The notes below the pieces were generated by a model. The model was not told where the DNA came from and did no database searches. It saw only the letters and a list, made by a program, of their open reading frames with translations. Below, piece by piece: positions 31,174 to 40,642 of a stretch of 64,000 nucleotides of DNA (position 1 is the first letter of the stretch; the number at the start of each line of letters is the position of its first letter). The translations under genes were made by a program, and so were the position numbers. The stretch comes from Ramlibacter henchirensis. Lineage in GTDB: Bacteria > Pseudomonadota > Gammaproteobacteria > Burkholderiales > Burkholderiaceae_C. Location of the stretch: contig NZ_SMLM01000004.1 of assembly GCF_004682015.1 (NCBI RefSeq), forward strand, positions 62,001 through 126,000. The letters are read 5' to 3'.

Positions 31174-33074
31174 AGCACGCGCATGCGATGCGGTTCGGGG
31201 CGTCGCTGCGGCGCCAGGGCGGCGTCGAGTTCCGCCTGTGGGCGCCGGCCGCGCGCCGGGCCGAGCTGGCGGTCTATCCCACCCTGTTCGGGCTGAGTGC
31301 GAAGCCCTCGCCCAGCCCTTCTCCCGCCGCGCAGCGGCCGGAGTACATGCTCCACGCCGCCACGCGCAATGCCGAGGGCTGGTGGGAAGCCCATGTCCCC
31401 GACGCCGCCGCCGGCACGCTGTACCACTGGCGCATCGACGAGGAGCTGATGGTCCCCGACCCGGCCTCGCGCCACAACCCGCACGGCGTGCATGAGCCCA
31501 GCGCGGTCGTGGACCCGCTCGCCTTCGAGTGGGACGAGGACTGGAGGGGGCGCCCCTGGCACGAAGTGGTGCTGTACGAGATGCACGTGGGCGCGTTCAC
31601 GCCCGAGGGCACCTTCGCCGCCGCGGCGAAGCGCCTGCCGGAGCTGGCGCACCTGGGCATCACGGCCATCGAAGTCATGCCGCTGGCCGATTTCCCGGGC
31701 CGCTTCGGCTGGGGCTACGACGGCGTGCTGCCGTTCGCCCCGCACTCCGCCTACGGCACGCCCAACGAACTCAAGGCGCTGATCCAGGCTGCGCATCGCC
31801 TGGGCCTGATGGTGTTCCTCGACGTCGTCTACAACCACTTCGGGCCGGAGGGCAACTACCTGCACCGCTATGCGCCGGGCTTCTTCTCGACGACGCGCAG
31901 CAGCCCCTGGGGCGCGGCCATCAACTTCGACGGCCCCCACTGCCGGCCGGTGCGCGAGTTCTTCGTCGAGAACGCCGTCTACTGGACCACCGAGTACCGG
32001 TTCGACGGCCTGCGGCTGGACGCCGTGCATGCGATCAGCGACGACAGCTCGCCTCACATCCTGGAAGAGATCTCCCAACGCGTGCGCGAGGCGACGGCGG
32101 GCCGCCACGTCCACCTGGTTCTGGAGAACGAGAACAACCACCACGAGCGGCTGTCGACCACGCCGGAGCCCGGCGGCTACGACGGCCAGTGGAACGACGA
32201 TTTCCACCATGCGCTGCATGTCGCGCTGACCCGCGAGGCGGGCGGCTACTACCACGACTACGGCCACGCGCCCGGCGAAACGCCGATGGACCTGCTGGCC
32301 CGCTCGCTGACGCACGGCATGCTGTTCGAGGACAGCCCGCGCAAGGCCGGCGGCGGCCGCGAGGACCCGCGGCCCGCGCCCACGGTGCCGCTGTCCGCCC
32401 TCGTGAACTTCGCGCACAACCACGACCAGGTGGGCAACCGCGCCTTCGGGGAACGGCTGGCCGCGCTGGTCGGCCCCGATGCCGCGCCGCTCACCACCTT
32501 GCTGGCGCTGCTCACGCCGGCCGTGCCCATGCTGTTTCTCGGCGAGGAGTTCGGCAGCACGCGGCCCTGGCTCTATTTCGCCGACTGGGAAGGCGACCTG
32601 AAGAAGGCCGTGCAGGAGGGGCGCAAGCGCGAGTTCGGCCATGTCGCGCGCCTCGTGAACGGCAAGCCGGTCCCGCTGCCCGACCCGTGCAGCGCCGAGA
32701 CATTCGAGGCGAGTCGCCCCACGCAGGAAGAGCGCGACAGCGAACAGGGCCGCGCCTGGTCCGCGATGGTGCGTGATGCGCTCGCGGCGCGCCGCAGCTG
32801 GATCGTGCCGAGGCAAGGCCAGCTGCTCACCGGCCAGCACACCTCGCAGCGCGTGGGCGAGACAGGCATTGCCGTGCAGTGGCGCTACGACGATGGCCAG
32901 GTGCTCGAGCTCGACATCAACCTCGGGCCGCAGCCGCTGCAGGTTTCTCCGCGACGCATGGGCCCGGTCGAGACGCAGGACGTGTTCCGCCACCGCTGGC
33001 CGGCCGAAACCCCCGAAGACACCTGGCCCGCGTGGGCCGCCCGCTGGCGCCTGGGCCCCGAGATCACCCTATGA
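31170..33074 (+). CDS. treZ: Malto-oligosyltrehalose trehalohydrolase TreZ
   Basis: TreZ cleaves trehalose from the end of the maltooligosyl-trehalose made by TreY. The 634-residue protein has an N-terminal beta domain, FRLWAPAARRAELAVYP, then a GH13 barrel with nucleophile Asp284 in GLRLDAVHAI, Glu319 in LENENN, and the NHDQVGNRA aspartate around residue 415. The LFLGEEFGSTRPWLYF segment is characteristic. It is coupled by ATGA to glgX and to the MalQ-TreY gene. Confidence 0.95.
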   Translation: MKHAHAMRFGASLRRQGGVEFRLWAPAARRAELAVYPTLFGLSAKPSPSPSPAAQRPEYMLHAATRNAEGWWEAHVPDAAAGTLYHWRIDEELMVPDPASRHNPHGVHEPSAVVDPLAFEWDEDWRGRPWHEVVLYEMHVGAFTPEGTFAAAAKRLPELAHLGITAIEVMPLADFPGRFGWGYDGVLPFAPHSAYGTPNELKALIQAAHRLGLMVFLDVVYNHFGPEGNYLHRYAPGFFSTTRSSPWGAAINFDGPHCRPVREFFVENAVYWTTEYRFDGLRLDAVHAISDDSSPHILEEISQRVREATAGRHVHLVLENENNHHERLSTTPEPGGYDGQWNDDFHHALHVALTREAGGYYHDYGHAPGETPMDLLARSLTHGMLFEDSPRKAGGGREDPRPAPTVPLSALVNFAHNHDQVGNRAFGERLAALVGPDAAPLTTLLALLTPAVPMLFLGEEFGSTRPWLYFADWEGDLKKAVQEGRKREFGHVARLVNGKPVPLPDPCSAETFEASRPTQEERDSEQGRAWSAMVRDALAARRSWIVPRQGQLLTGQHTSQRVGETGIAVQWRYDDGQVLELDINLGPQPLQVSPRRMGPVETQDVFRHRWPAETPEDTWPAWAARWRLGPEITL

Positions 33075-36000
33075 GCCTCGAAGGCGAGATGCACGACCTG
33101 GCAGGTCAGGCCGAGCGGCACGGCGTGGCCCTGCGCTACCACTCCTTCTGGGGCGAGGACCTCGAAGTCAAGCCCGAGGTGCTGGCCCAGGCGCTCGACG
33201 TCATGGGCCTGCGGCATGGACCGCCGCCCGCTGAACAGGGCCTGCCGCCGGTGCAAGTCGTGCTCGAAGGCGAAACGGTCCGCATCGCGTTCGCGGGCGG
33301 ACCGGAAGCCGGCCGCTGGCAGCTCACGCCCGAGGGAGGGGCCAACGCATTGCAGGGTGAACTCCGGCGCGAAGGCGAGCTGTCGGTCATCGAACTGCCC
33401 TCCCCGCCCGCGATCGGCTACTGGCGGCTGGTCCTGGAAGCGGACCCGCAGCGCCATTGCCTGCTGGTGGTTGCGCCGCGCCGCTGCTGGGCGCCGCAGG
33501 CGCTGGTCGAAGGCGAGCGCTGGTGGGGCTGCACCATCCAGCTGTACGCGCTGCGCTCCTCACGCAACTGGGGCATCGGCGACTTCGGCGACCTGCGCCG
33601 GCTGGTGGACACGGCCGCGCGCCAGGGCGCGTCGTTCATCGGGCTTTCGCCGCTGCATGCGCTCTTCCCGCACCGGCCTGAGGTGGCCAGCCCGTACAGC
33701 CCGTCGAGCCGCACGGCGCTGAACCCGATCTACCTGGACGTGCAGGCGCTGGCCGAGCTCTCCGGCTGCGCGGAAGCGCTGCGCAAGCTCCACGGCGAGG
33801 AGTTCCAGGACCGCCTGCGCCGGCTGCGCGAAGCGGAGCTGGTCGACTATCCCGCCGTGGCGGCCGCCAAGGAGGAGATGCTGGCCATCCTGTGGCGGCA
33901 TTTCGAGCAGAACGAGATGCATCCGGGTAGCTCGCGCGGCGCGCACTTCACGCGGTACATGCAGGAGCGCGAGGCCACGCTCGGCCCGCACGCATTGTTC
34001 GAGGCCGTGCAGGCCCACCTGTACGCCACCGACCCCAGCGTCTGGGGCTGGCCGGCCTGGCCCGAAGCCTGGCGGTACCCGCAGGGCGAAGCGATACAGG
34101 CCTTCCGCCAGAGCCACGGCTCGGCGATCCGCTACCGCTTCTGGCTGCAGTGGTTGTCCGAGGTGCAGCTCGAGTCGGTGCAGCGTTACGCGCGAACCCG
34201 CGGCATGGGCCTGGGCCTGTACTGCGACCTGGCCGTGGGCGTGAACGAAGGCGGGGCCGAGACCTGGGTGCAGCCTTCGCTCTATGCGCTGGGCATGCAC
34301 GTCGGCGCACCGCCGGATCCGCTGAATGCGCTCGGCCAGAACTGGGGCCTGCCACCGCTCAACCCGGTGCAGCTGCGCGCCGCGCGCTACGCCCCCTTCG
34401 TCGAGACGCTGCGCGCCAACATGCGGCATTGCGGCGCGCTGCGCATGGACCACGTGATGGCGCTGATGCGCCTGTTCTGGATCGGCGGCCAGGGCGGCAC
34501 CTACGTCACCTACCCGCTGCAGGACCTGCTGGGCATCCTCGCGCTGGAGAGCCATCGGCACCAATGCCTGGTCATCGGCGAGGACCTCGGCAACGTGGCG
34601 CCGGCGATGCGCGAGGCGATGCGCGAGCGCAGCCTGCTGTCGTACCGGCCGCTGCTCTTCGAACGCAACGCCGACGGCGGCTTCCGACTGCCGGCGGAAT
34701 GGCAGCCGCAGGCGCTCGCGGTGGTCAGCACGCACGACCTGCCCACGCTGCGCGGCTTCTGGCTGGGCGAGGACCTGGAACTGCTCGCCAGGCTGGGGCT
34801 GTTCCCGGACGAAGGCGCACGCGAGCGCTCCGTCATCGACCGCGCACAGGACCGGGCGCGGCTTCTGCTGGCCTTGCAGCACGAGAACCTGCTGCCGCCC
34901 GATGCGAATGCGCAGCCCACTTCCGTGCCGGACGCGACGCCGGCCTTCGTCGCCAGCGTCTATGGTTTCCTTGCGCGCACCCCGAGCTGGCTTGTCGGCG
35001 TGCAGCTCGAAGACGTGACCGGCCAGCTGCTGCAGGTGAACGTGCCCGGCACGACCGAGGACCGGTTCCCGAACTGGCGCCGCAAGCTCTCGGTGCAGGT
35101 GGAGGACCTCGCGAGCGACGAGCGCTTCGCCGCCGTGGCGGCCGTGCTGCGCGCCGAGCGCAGCGGCCCGGCGCCCGACAGCGCCCCGGCGGAGCTGCCC
35201 GCGCTGGACACCGCGCGCATCCCGCTCTCCACCTACCGCGTGCAGTTCCACGAGGGAAACCGCTTTGCGGACGTGACCGAGGCGGTGCCCTACATGCACG
35301 CTCTGGGCATCAGCCACCTGTACAGCAGCCCTTTCCTGCGCGCGCGGCCCGGCAGCACGCACGGCTACGACATCGTGGACCATGGCGCGCTCAATCCCGA
35401 GGTCGGCGACGAGCAGGAGTTCGAGCGCATGTGCCGCGCGCTTCGCCGGCACGGCATGGGCCAGATGCTGGACCTGGTGCCGAACCACATGGGCGTGCTG
35501 GAGGCCGACAACGCCTGGTGGCTGGAAGTGCTGGAGCATGGCCAGGCCTCGGCCCATGCCAACACCTTCGACATCGAATGGTCTCCCGCCGCGCCCGAGA
35601 TGGCCGGCCGCGTGCTGCTGCCGGTGCTGGGCGACCACTACGGCCGGGTGCTGGAATCCGGCGAGCTGCAGCTGCACTTCTCGCCCGACAGCGGCGAATT
35701 CGGCCTGCGCTACTGGAACCACCGCTTCCCGATCGACCCCGCCACCTACCCCGACATCCTGTCCGTGTTGCCCGCGCCGCCCGCGCAGGACGAGGCGGAG
35801 AGCGACAGCCATGCGGTGGTGGAATCGATGCTGGCTTCGTTCCAGCGCCTGCCGCCGCGCGACAGCACCGAAGACGAACAGCGCCGGGCCCGTGTGCGGG
35901 ATGTGTCCATCTACAAGCGCAACCTGGCGCGGCTGGTCGCGCGCAACGAATGGCTGGCGCACTGGATCGACAGCTGCGTGCAGCGCCTGAACGGCAACCC

Positions 36001-38125
36001 GGCCGACCCGGCCAGCTTCGACGCCCTGGACCGCCTGCTCTCGCGGCAGGCCTACCGCCTGGCCGACTGGCACACGGCCAGCGACGACGTCAACTACCGG
36101 CGCTTCTTCGATGTCAACACCCTCGCCGCCCTGCGGATGGAGCGGCAGGAGGTGTTCGAGGCCACGCACGCGCGCGTCCTGCAATGGCTGCAGGACGGCC
36201 ACCTGGACGCGCTGCGCATCGATCACCCGGACGGCCTGTCGGACCCCCAGCAATACTTCCAGCGGCTGCAGGCCCGCTACGCCCGGCAGGCCGAAGTGGC
36301 CGGCCGCGAACCGCGCGCGCTGTACCTGGTGATCGAGAAGATCCTGGCCGAGCACGAGCCGCTGTCGCACCAGTGGCCGGTGCACGGCGACACCGGCTAC
36401 CGCTTCGCCAGCCTGGTCAACGGCCTGTTCGTCGACAACGCCCGGGGCGCCGAGATGGAAAGCGCGTACCGCGACTTCACCGGCGAGCGCGAGGACTTCG
36501 CGGAGATCGTCTACCAGTGCAAGCGGCTGATCATCGAGACGTCGCTGTTCTCCGAGCTGAACTGGCTGGTGGAATCGATGTACCGCATCACTCGAGCCAA
36601 CCGCCGCCGTTGCGACTTCACACGCAACCGGCTGCGGCAGGCGCTGGCGGAGATCGCGGCGGGCTTTCCGGTGTACCGCACCTACCTTCGTGCCGGCGAC
36701 ACGCCGAGCGCCGCGGACCGGCGCCACATCGACTGGGCCGTGGCCGCGGCGCGGCGGCGCCTGGGGGGCTCCGAGACCGGCGTGCTGGACCACGTGCGGG
36801 AGGTGCTTCTGGGCGAAGGCGAAGCCGCCACGGTGCCACCCGAGCAGCGCGGGCGGTTCCTGGCGCGCTGGCAGCAGTTCACCGCGCCGGTGATGGCCAA
36901 GGCGGTGGAGGACACGGCGTTCTACCGCTACCTGCGGCTCACGTCGCTGAACGAAGTGGGCGGCGAACCGGCCAGCTACGGCCTGTCGGTGTCGGCGTTC
37001 CACGGTGCGAACCAGGCGCGGGAGCGGCATCGCCCGCACTGCCTGCTGGCCACGTCGACCCACGACAGCAAGCGCGGCGAAGACCTGCGCGCGCGCATCG
37101 ACGTGCTCTCCGAGATGCCGCAGCTGTGGGCCGAGACGGTGCAGCGCTGGGCCGGCTGGGCCGAGATGTACCTCACCGAAACCGAGGCCGGCCTCGCGCC
37201 GGCGCGCAACGACATCTGGCTGCTGTTCCAGACGCTCGCGGGGCTTTGGCCCGCCGAGGTGCCGCATGCCCAGGAACGCGAGTCGCTGCGCCAGCGCGTG
37301 CAGGAGTACGTGCGCAAGGCGGTGCGCGAGGCCAAGGAGCACACCAGCTGGGTCTGCCCCGAGCAGCCGTACGAGGACGCGCTGGCCCGCTATGTCGAAG
37401 CGGTGCTGCGGCCCGGACACGCCAACCCGTTCGTCGACGAGCTGCAGAAGTTCACCGCTCGCATCGCATCCTGGGGGTTCCGCAACAGCCTGGCGCAGGT
37501 GGCGCTCAAGTACACGGTGCCGGGCGTGCCGGACCTGTACCAGGGCTGCGAGCAGTGGAACTTCAGCCTGGTCGATCCGGACAACCGGCGCCCGGTGGAC
37601 TTCGGCCGCCTGCAGCGCTCGCTGGCGGAGTTGCAGGGGCAGTGCCGCGGCGGCATCCCGCCGTTGTTGCTGTGGCGGCAGCTGCACTCATCGATGGCCG
37701 ATGGACGGATCAAGCAGCTGGTCACCTGGCGGCTGCTGCAGCTGCGGCAGGAGTTGCGCGACCTGTTCTGCCGCGGCGCCTATCTGCCGCTCGCCGTCGA
37801 CGGCCCGGCGGCCGACCATGCGATCGCCTTCGTGCGCACGAAGGACGACCAGGCGGTGGTCGTGGTCGCCGCGCGCCTGGCCTTCACGCTCTGCGGCGGC
37901 GACGAGTCCCGTTGGGGCCCGGCCCTCTGGCGCGGCACGAGGGTACGCGCTGCCGACGCAGCGGCGCTGCAGAAGTGGCCGCGCTGGCGCAACTGGCTCA
38001 CGGGCGACGAGGCGGGCGGCACCGCAGCCGATGGCGCACTGTCGCTGGAGCAGGTGTTCGCCGGCGCCGCCGGCCTGCCCTTCGCCGTGCTGGTGGCGCA
38101 GGGCCCGCGCGAGGGCGGCGCATGA
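33071..38125 (+). CDS. MalQ-TreY fusion: 4-alpha-glucanotransferase and malto-oligosyltrehalose synthase
   Basis: One 1684-residue protein has two GH13/GH77-type catalytic modules. Residues about 1-700 are a MalQ-type 4-alpha-glucanotransferase with Asp460 (LRMDHVMAL), Glu504 (IGEDLGNV) and Asp556 (STHDLPT). From residue about 715 (IPLSTYRVQFHEGNRFADV) the rest is TreY, with Asp1051 (LRIDHPDGL), Glu1089 (VIEKIL) and Asp1332 (TSTHDSKRGED), which converts the reducing-end linkage of maltodextrin to an alpha,alpha-1,1 bond. The gene is flanked by treZ and glgA with ATGA overlaps. A frame check shows no internal stop, so the fusion is real. MalQ and TreY are usually separate proteins. Confidence 0.93.
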   Translation: MSLEGEMHDLAGQAERHGVALRYHSFWGEDLEVKPEVLAQALDVMGLRHGPPPAEQGLPPVQVVLEGETVRIAFAGGPEAGRWQLTPEGGANALQGELRREGELSVIELPSPPAIGYWRLVLEADPQRHCLLVVAPRRCWAPQALVEGERWWGCTIQLYALRSSRNWGIGDFGDLRRLVDTAARQGASFIGLSPLHALFPHRPEVASPYSPSSRTALNPIYLDVQALAELSGCAEALRKLHGEEFQDRLRRLREAELVDYPAVAAAKEEMLAILWRHFEQNEMHPGSSRGAHFTRYMQEREATLGPHALFEAVQAHLYATDPSVWGWPAWPEAWRYPQGEAIQAFRQSHGSAIRYRFWLQWLSEVQLESVQRYARTRGMGLGLYCDLAVGVNEGGAETWVQPSLYALGMHVGAPPDPLNALGQNWGLPPLNPVQLRAARYAPFVETLRANMRHCGALRMDHVMALMRLFWIGGQGGTYVTYPLQDLLGILALESHRHQCLVIGEDLGNVAPAMREAMRERSLLSYRPLLFERNADGGFRLPAEWQPQALAVVSTHDLPTLRGFWLGEDLELLARLGLFPDEGARERSVIDRAQDRARLLLALQHENLLPPDANAQPTSVPDATPAFVASVYGFLARTPSWLVGVQLEDVTGQLLQVNVPGTTEDRFPNWRRKLSVQVEDLASDERFAAVAAVLRAERSGPAPDSAPAELPALDTARIPLSTYRVQFHEGNRFADVTEAVPYMHALGISHLYSSPFLRARPGSTHGYDIVDHGALNPEVGDEQEFERMCRALRRHGMGQMLDLVPNHMGVLEADNAWWLEVLEHGQASAHANTFDIEWSPAAPEMAGRVLLPVLGDHYGRVLESGELQLHFSPDSGEFGLRYWNHRFPIDPATYPDILSVLPAPPAQDEAESDSHAVVESMLASFQRLPPRDSTEDEQRRARVRDVSIYKRNLARLVARNEWLAHWIDSCVQRLNGNPADPASFDALDRLLSRQAYRLADWHTASDDVNYRRFFDVNTLAALRMERQEVFEATHARVLQWLQDGHLDALRIDHPDGLSDPQQYFQRLQARYARQAEVAGREPRALYLVIEKILAEHEPLSHQWPVHGDTGYRFASLVNGLFVDNARGAEMESAYRDFTGEREDFAEIVYQCKRLIIETSLFSELNWLVESMYRITRANRRRCDFTRNRLRQALAEIAAGFPVYRTYLRAGDTPSAADRRHIDWAVAAARRRLGGSETGVLDHVREVLLGEGEAATVPPEQRGRFLARWQQFTAPVMAKAVEDTAFYRYLRLTSLNEVGGEPASYGLSVSAFHGANQARERHRPHCLLATSTHDSKRGEDLRARIDVLSEMPQLWAETVQRWAGWAEMYLTETEAGLAPARNDIWLLFQTLAGLWPAEVPHAQERESLRQRVQEYVRKAVREAKEHTSWVCPEQPYEDALARYVEAVLRPGHANPFVDELQKFTARIASWGFRNSLAQVALKYTVPGVPDLYQGCEQWNFSLVDPDNRRPVDFGRLQRSLAELQGQCRGGIPPLLLWRQLHSSMADGRIKQLVTWRLLQLRQELRDLFCRGAYLPLAVDGPAADHAIAFVRTKDDQAVVVVAARLAFTLCGGDESRWGPALWRGTRVRAADAAALQKWPRWRNWLTGDEAGGTAADGALSLEQVFAGAAGLPFAVLVAQGPREGGA

Positions 38126-39603
38126 AGATCCTGTTCGCCACGCCCGAGTGCGCCCCCTACGTCAAGACCGGCGGGCTGGGCGACGTGAGCGGCGCGTTGC
38201 CCGCCGCGCTGGCGGCGCTCGGCCACGATGTGTGCGTGCTGCTGCCCGCCTATCGCGGCATGAAGGTCAGTGGCGAGGTGGGCGACAGCGTCGACCTTCC
38301 CGCCACCGGGCCATGGCCTGCGGCGCAATTGCTGCCGGTGCGCGCGGACAACGGCGTCACCCTGCTCCTGCTCGCCTGCCCGGCGCTCTACCAGCGCCCC
38401 GGCGGGCCGTACGTGGACCAGACCGGCCACGACTACCCCGACAACGTGCGGCGCTTCGGCTTCCTGAGCCGCGTGGCCGCGATGCTCGGTACGACGAGCT
38501 CGCCCCTCGAAAGGTGGCAGGCGGACGTGGTGCACGCGAACGACTGGCCCTGTTCGCTCGCGCCGCTGTACCTGGCCGCGGCACGCGAGCTGAATGCGCA
38601 CGACCCGGTCGCGGCCGGCGTGGTGACGATCCACAACATGGCATTCCAGGGCGTGTTCCCGATGGAACACGCCGACCTGCTGGGCATTCCCTACCACTGG
38701 CGCGGCATCGACGGCGTGGAGTTCTGGGGGCAGCTGTCGATGCTCAAGGGCGGGCTGCAGTTCGCCGATGCGATCACCACCGTGAGCCCCACCTACGCAC
38801 GCGAGATCCAGACGCCGGAGTTCGGCGTGGGGCTGGACGGAGTGCTGCGCTCGCGCGCCGAGCGGCTGACCGGCATCCTCAACGGCATCGACGCGCAGGT
38901 CTGGAATCCCGCCACCGATCCGCTGCTGCCGCACCGCTTCGGCCCGGGCGATTTCGCGGGCAAGGCGCGCAACAAGGCGGCGCTGCAGGCGCAGTGCGGA
39001 CTGCAACCCGACCCCGGCGCGCTGCTGTTCGGAATGGTCAGCCGGCTCACTTCGCAGAAAGGCATCGACCTGGTGCTCGGCCAGCTGGAGGTGCTGCTGC
39101 GCGACGGCGGCCAGCTCGTGATGCTCGGCACCGGCGATCCCGGGCTGCAGCAGGCACTGGCCGAAGCCGCGGCTCGCTCGAACAAGGCCATGAGCGTGAC
39201 GGTGGGTTTCAGCGAGTCGCTGGCGCACCTGATCGAGGCCGGCGCCGACACCTTCCTCATGCCCTCGCGGTTCGAGCCCTGCGGCCTGAACCAGATGTAC
39301 AGCCAGGCCTACGGCACGCCGCCGCTGGTGGGCGGCACCGGCGGGCTGGTCGACTCGGTGGTGGATGCGACGGACGATCCGGCCAACGGCACCGGCTTCG
39401 TCATGCGTTCACCCGACGCCGAAGGATTCGCCGACGCGGTAACGCGCCTTCGCGCTGCGTGGCGGAACCCGAAGGCATGGCGACGCCTGCAGGTCAACGG
39501 CATGGCGCGTTCGTTCGGCTGGGAAGCCAGCGCGCGGCGGTACGTCGAGGTCTACGAGCAGGCCATCGAGCGCGCGCGGCCGCGGTTCTTCACGACCGCG
39601 TAG
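38122..39603 (+). CDS. glgA: Glycogen synthase GlgA
   Basis: GlgA extends glucan chains from ADP-glucose. The 493-residue GT5 enzyme has the ADP-glucose motif KTGGLGDV at 15-22, the mid-chain VVHANDWPCSLAP region near 137-150, the VTIHNMAFQG histidine region around 170, the FGMVSRLTSQKGIDL start of the second domain near 308-322, and the catalytic EPCGLNQMYSQAYGTPPLVGGTGGLVDSV region (391-420). It is the last gene of the six-gene operon and overlaps the MalQ-TreY gene by ATGA. Length is typical. Confidence 0.96.
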   Translation: MKILFATPECAPYVKTGGLGDVSGALPAALAALGHDVCVLLPAYRGMKVSGEVGDSVDLPATGPWPAAQLLPVRADNGVTLLLLACPALYQRPGGPYVDQTGHDYPDNVRRFGFLSRVAAMLGTTSSPLERWQADVVHANDWPCSLAPLYLAAARELNAHDPVAAGVVTIHNMAFQGVFPMEHADLLGIPYHWRGIDGVEFWGQLSMLKGGLQFADAITTVSPTYAREIQTPEFGVGLDGVLRSRAERLTGILNGIDAQVWNPATDPLLPHRFGPGDFAGKARNKAALQAQCGLQPDPGALLFGMVSRLTSQKGIDLVLGQLEVLLRDGGQLVMLGTGDPGLQQALAEAAARSNKAMSVTVGFSESLAHLIEAGADTFLMPSRFEPCGLNQMYSQAYGTPPLVGGTGGLVDSVVDATDDPANGTGFVMRSPDAEGFADAVTRLRAAWRNPKAWRRLQVNGMARSFGWEASARRYVEVYEQAIERARPRFFTTA

Positions 39604-39613
39604 CGGGATCGCG

Positions 39614-40177
39614 CTACATCTTCGCGTGCTGCCGCACCCAGGCGGCGTACTTGTCCATCCAGCCCTGCACGAACTTGCGACTGCTCTCGTTGCCGATGCC
39701 TCCGTCGGCGCCGAAGAAGCCTTCCTTGTTCTGCAGGAACACCTCGGGCTGGCCGAGGGTGGGCATGTCCAGGTAGCCCAGGATGCCGCGCAGGTGCTGC
39801 TGCGCGATCGCAGTGCCGATGGCGCCCACGGAGATGCCGATGATCCCCGCCGGCTTGCCCGCGAACGCGCTCTGGCCGTAGGGCCGCGATGCGTTGTCGA
39901 TGGCGTTCTTCAGCATGCCGGGGATGGACCGGTTGTACTCGGGCGTGACGAAGATGACGCCCTGGGCATTGCTGATCTCCGACTTGAGCCGCCGCACCGG
40001 CTCGGCCTGGTTGGCGTCGTCGTCCTGGTTGTAGAGCGGCAGGTCGTTCAGCGCGCACTGCTGCAGGCTGAAGTCCGGCGGCGCCAGCTTCGCCAGCGCG
40101 TTCGCGAGCTGCTTGTTGAAGGAGTCCCGCCGGAGGCTGCCGACGAGGACGGCAATGCGGTAGGTGTTCGTGGGCAT
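39614..40177 (-). CDS. NADPH-dependent FMN reductase family protein
   Basis: The 187-residue protein is a flavodoxin-like quinone/FMN/chromate reductase family member. It shows VLVGSLRRDSFNKQLANAL (residues 10-28) for the FMN phosphate loop and FVTPEYNRSIPGMLKNAID (near 75-93), the signature of this family. The C-terminal half GIIGISVGAIGTAIAQQHLR is typical. It probably reduces quinones or flavins with NAD(P)H in the cytoplasm. It is a single convergent gene next to glgA (10 bases between the stops). Confidence 0.93.
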   Translation of the reverse strand: MPTNTYRIAVLVGSLRRDSFNKQLANALAKLAPPDFSLQQCALNDLPLYNQDDDANQAEPVRRLKSEISNAQGVIFVTPEYNRSIPGMLKNAIDNASRPYGQSAFAGKPAGIIGISVGAIGTAIAQQHLRGILGYLDMPTLGQPEVFLQNKEGFFGADGGIGNESSRKFVQGWMDKYAAWVRQHAKM

Positions 40178-40434
40178 GGGGAGCTCCGATCTGTCGAGGG
40201 GGAATCGGACATTCTCGGCAGCTTGCTACGCCGGCGTACTGGACGGGAAACGAATGGAGATGGATGTCGCATGACCGTTGGGCAGGCGGCTGAACGTCTT
40301 CTTGCCCCTGCACCATCTCGCGCGTCAGCCAAGACCGACGCAATCCTCTCCGCCCCTCCGATAGCGCACAATCCGCGCCGCCCCCAGACTCGGCCCGCAT
40401 TCACAAAAGACCCGACTCAGGGACAACGAAAAAG

Positions 40435-40638
40435 ATGGATCACGTCGAACAACTCCAGCGCTGGGGCGCCGCCCACGGCGCCGCGCGAGAAGCCGAACGC
40501 GCAGCCGCCCAGGAAAACGGGCCCACTCGCCAGCAACTGCAACAGGACGCGCGCCTCCTGCGCGAACGAGCCGACCGGCTGCACGCGGAGGTCTACCGCC
40601 AGCTCGGTCGCAGCCGCGGCCGTCCCGCTGCCCACTGA
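40435..40638 (+). CDS. Small Gln/Arg/Ala-rich hypothetical protein
   Basis: This 67-residue reading frame starts MDHVEQLQRWG. It is highly charged and helix-forming, with possible coiled coil between residues 15 and 55 (REAERAAAQENGPTRQQLQQ). The ribosome site is weak. It converges on the serine acetyltransferase gene, 4 bases away. I do not recognise a family. Confidence 0.5.
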   Translation: MDHVEQLQRWGAAHGAAREAERAAAQENGPTRQQLQQDARLLRERADRLHAEVYRQLGRSRGRPAAH

Positions 40639-40642
40639 GGCG

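Noticed and set aside
33560..37687. A 1375-codon open frame on the minus strand opposite the MalQ-TreY gene
   Set aside because: It lies wholly antisense to a gene with verified catalytic motifs. Its residue make-up is repetitive and it has no recognised domains. In such GC-rich DNA long frames on the opposite strand are common.
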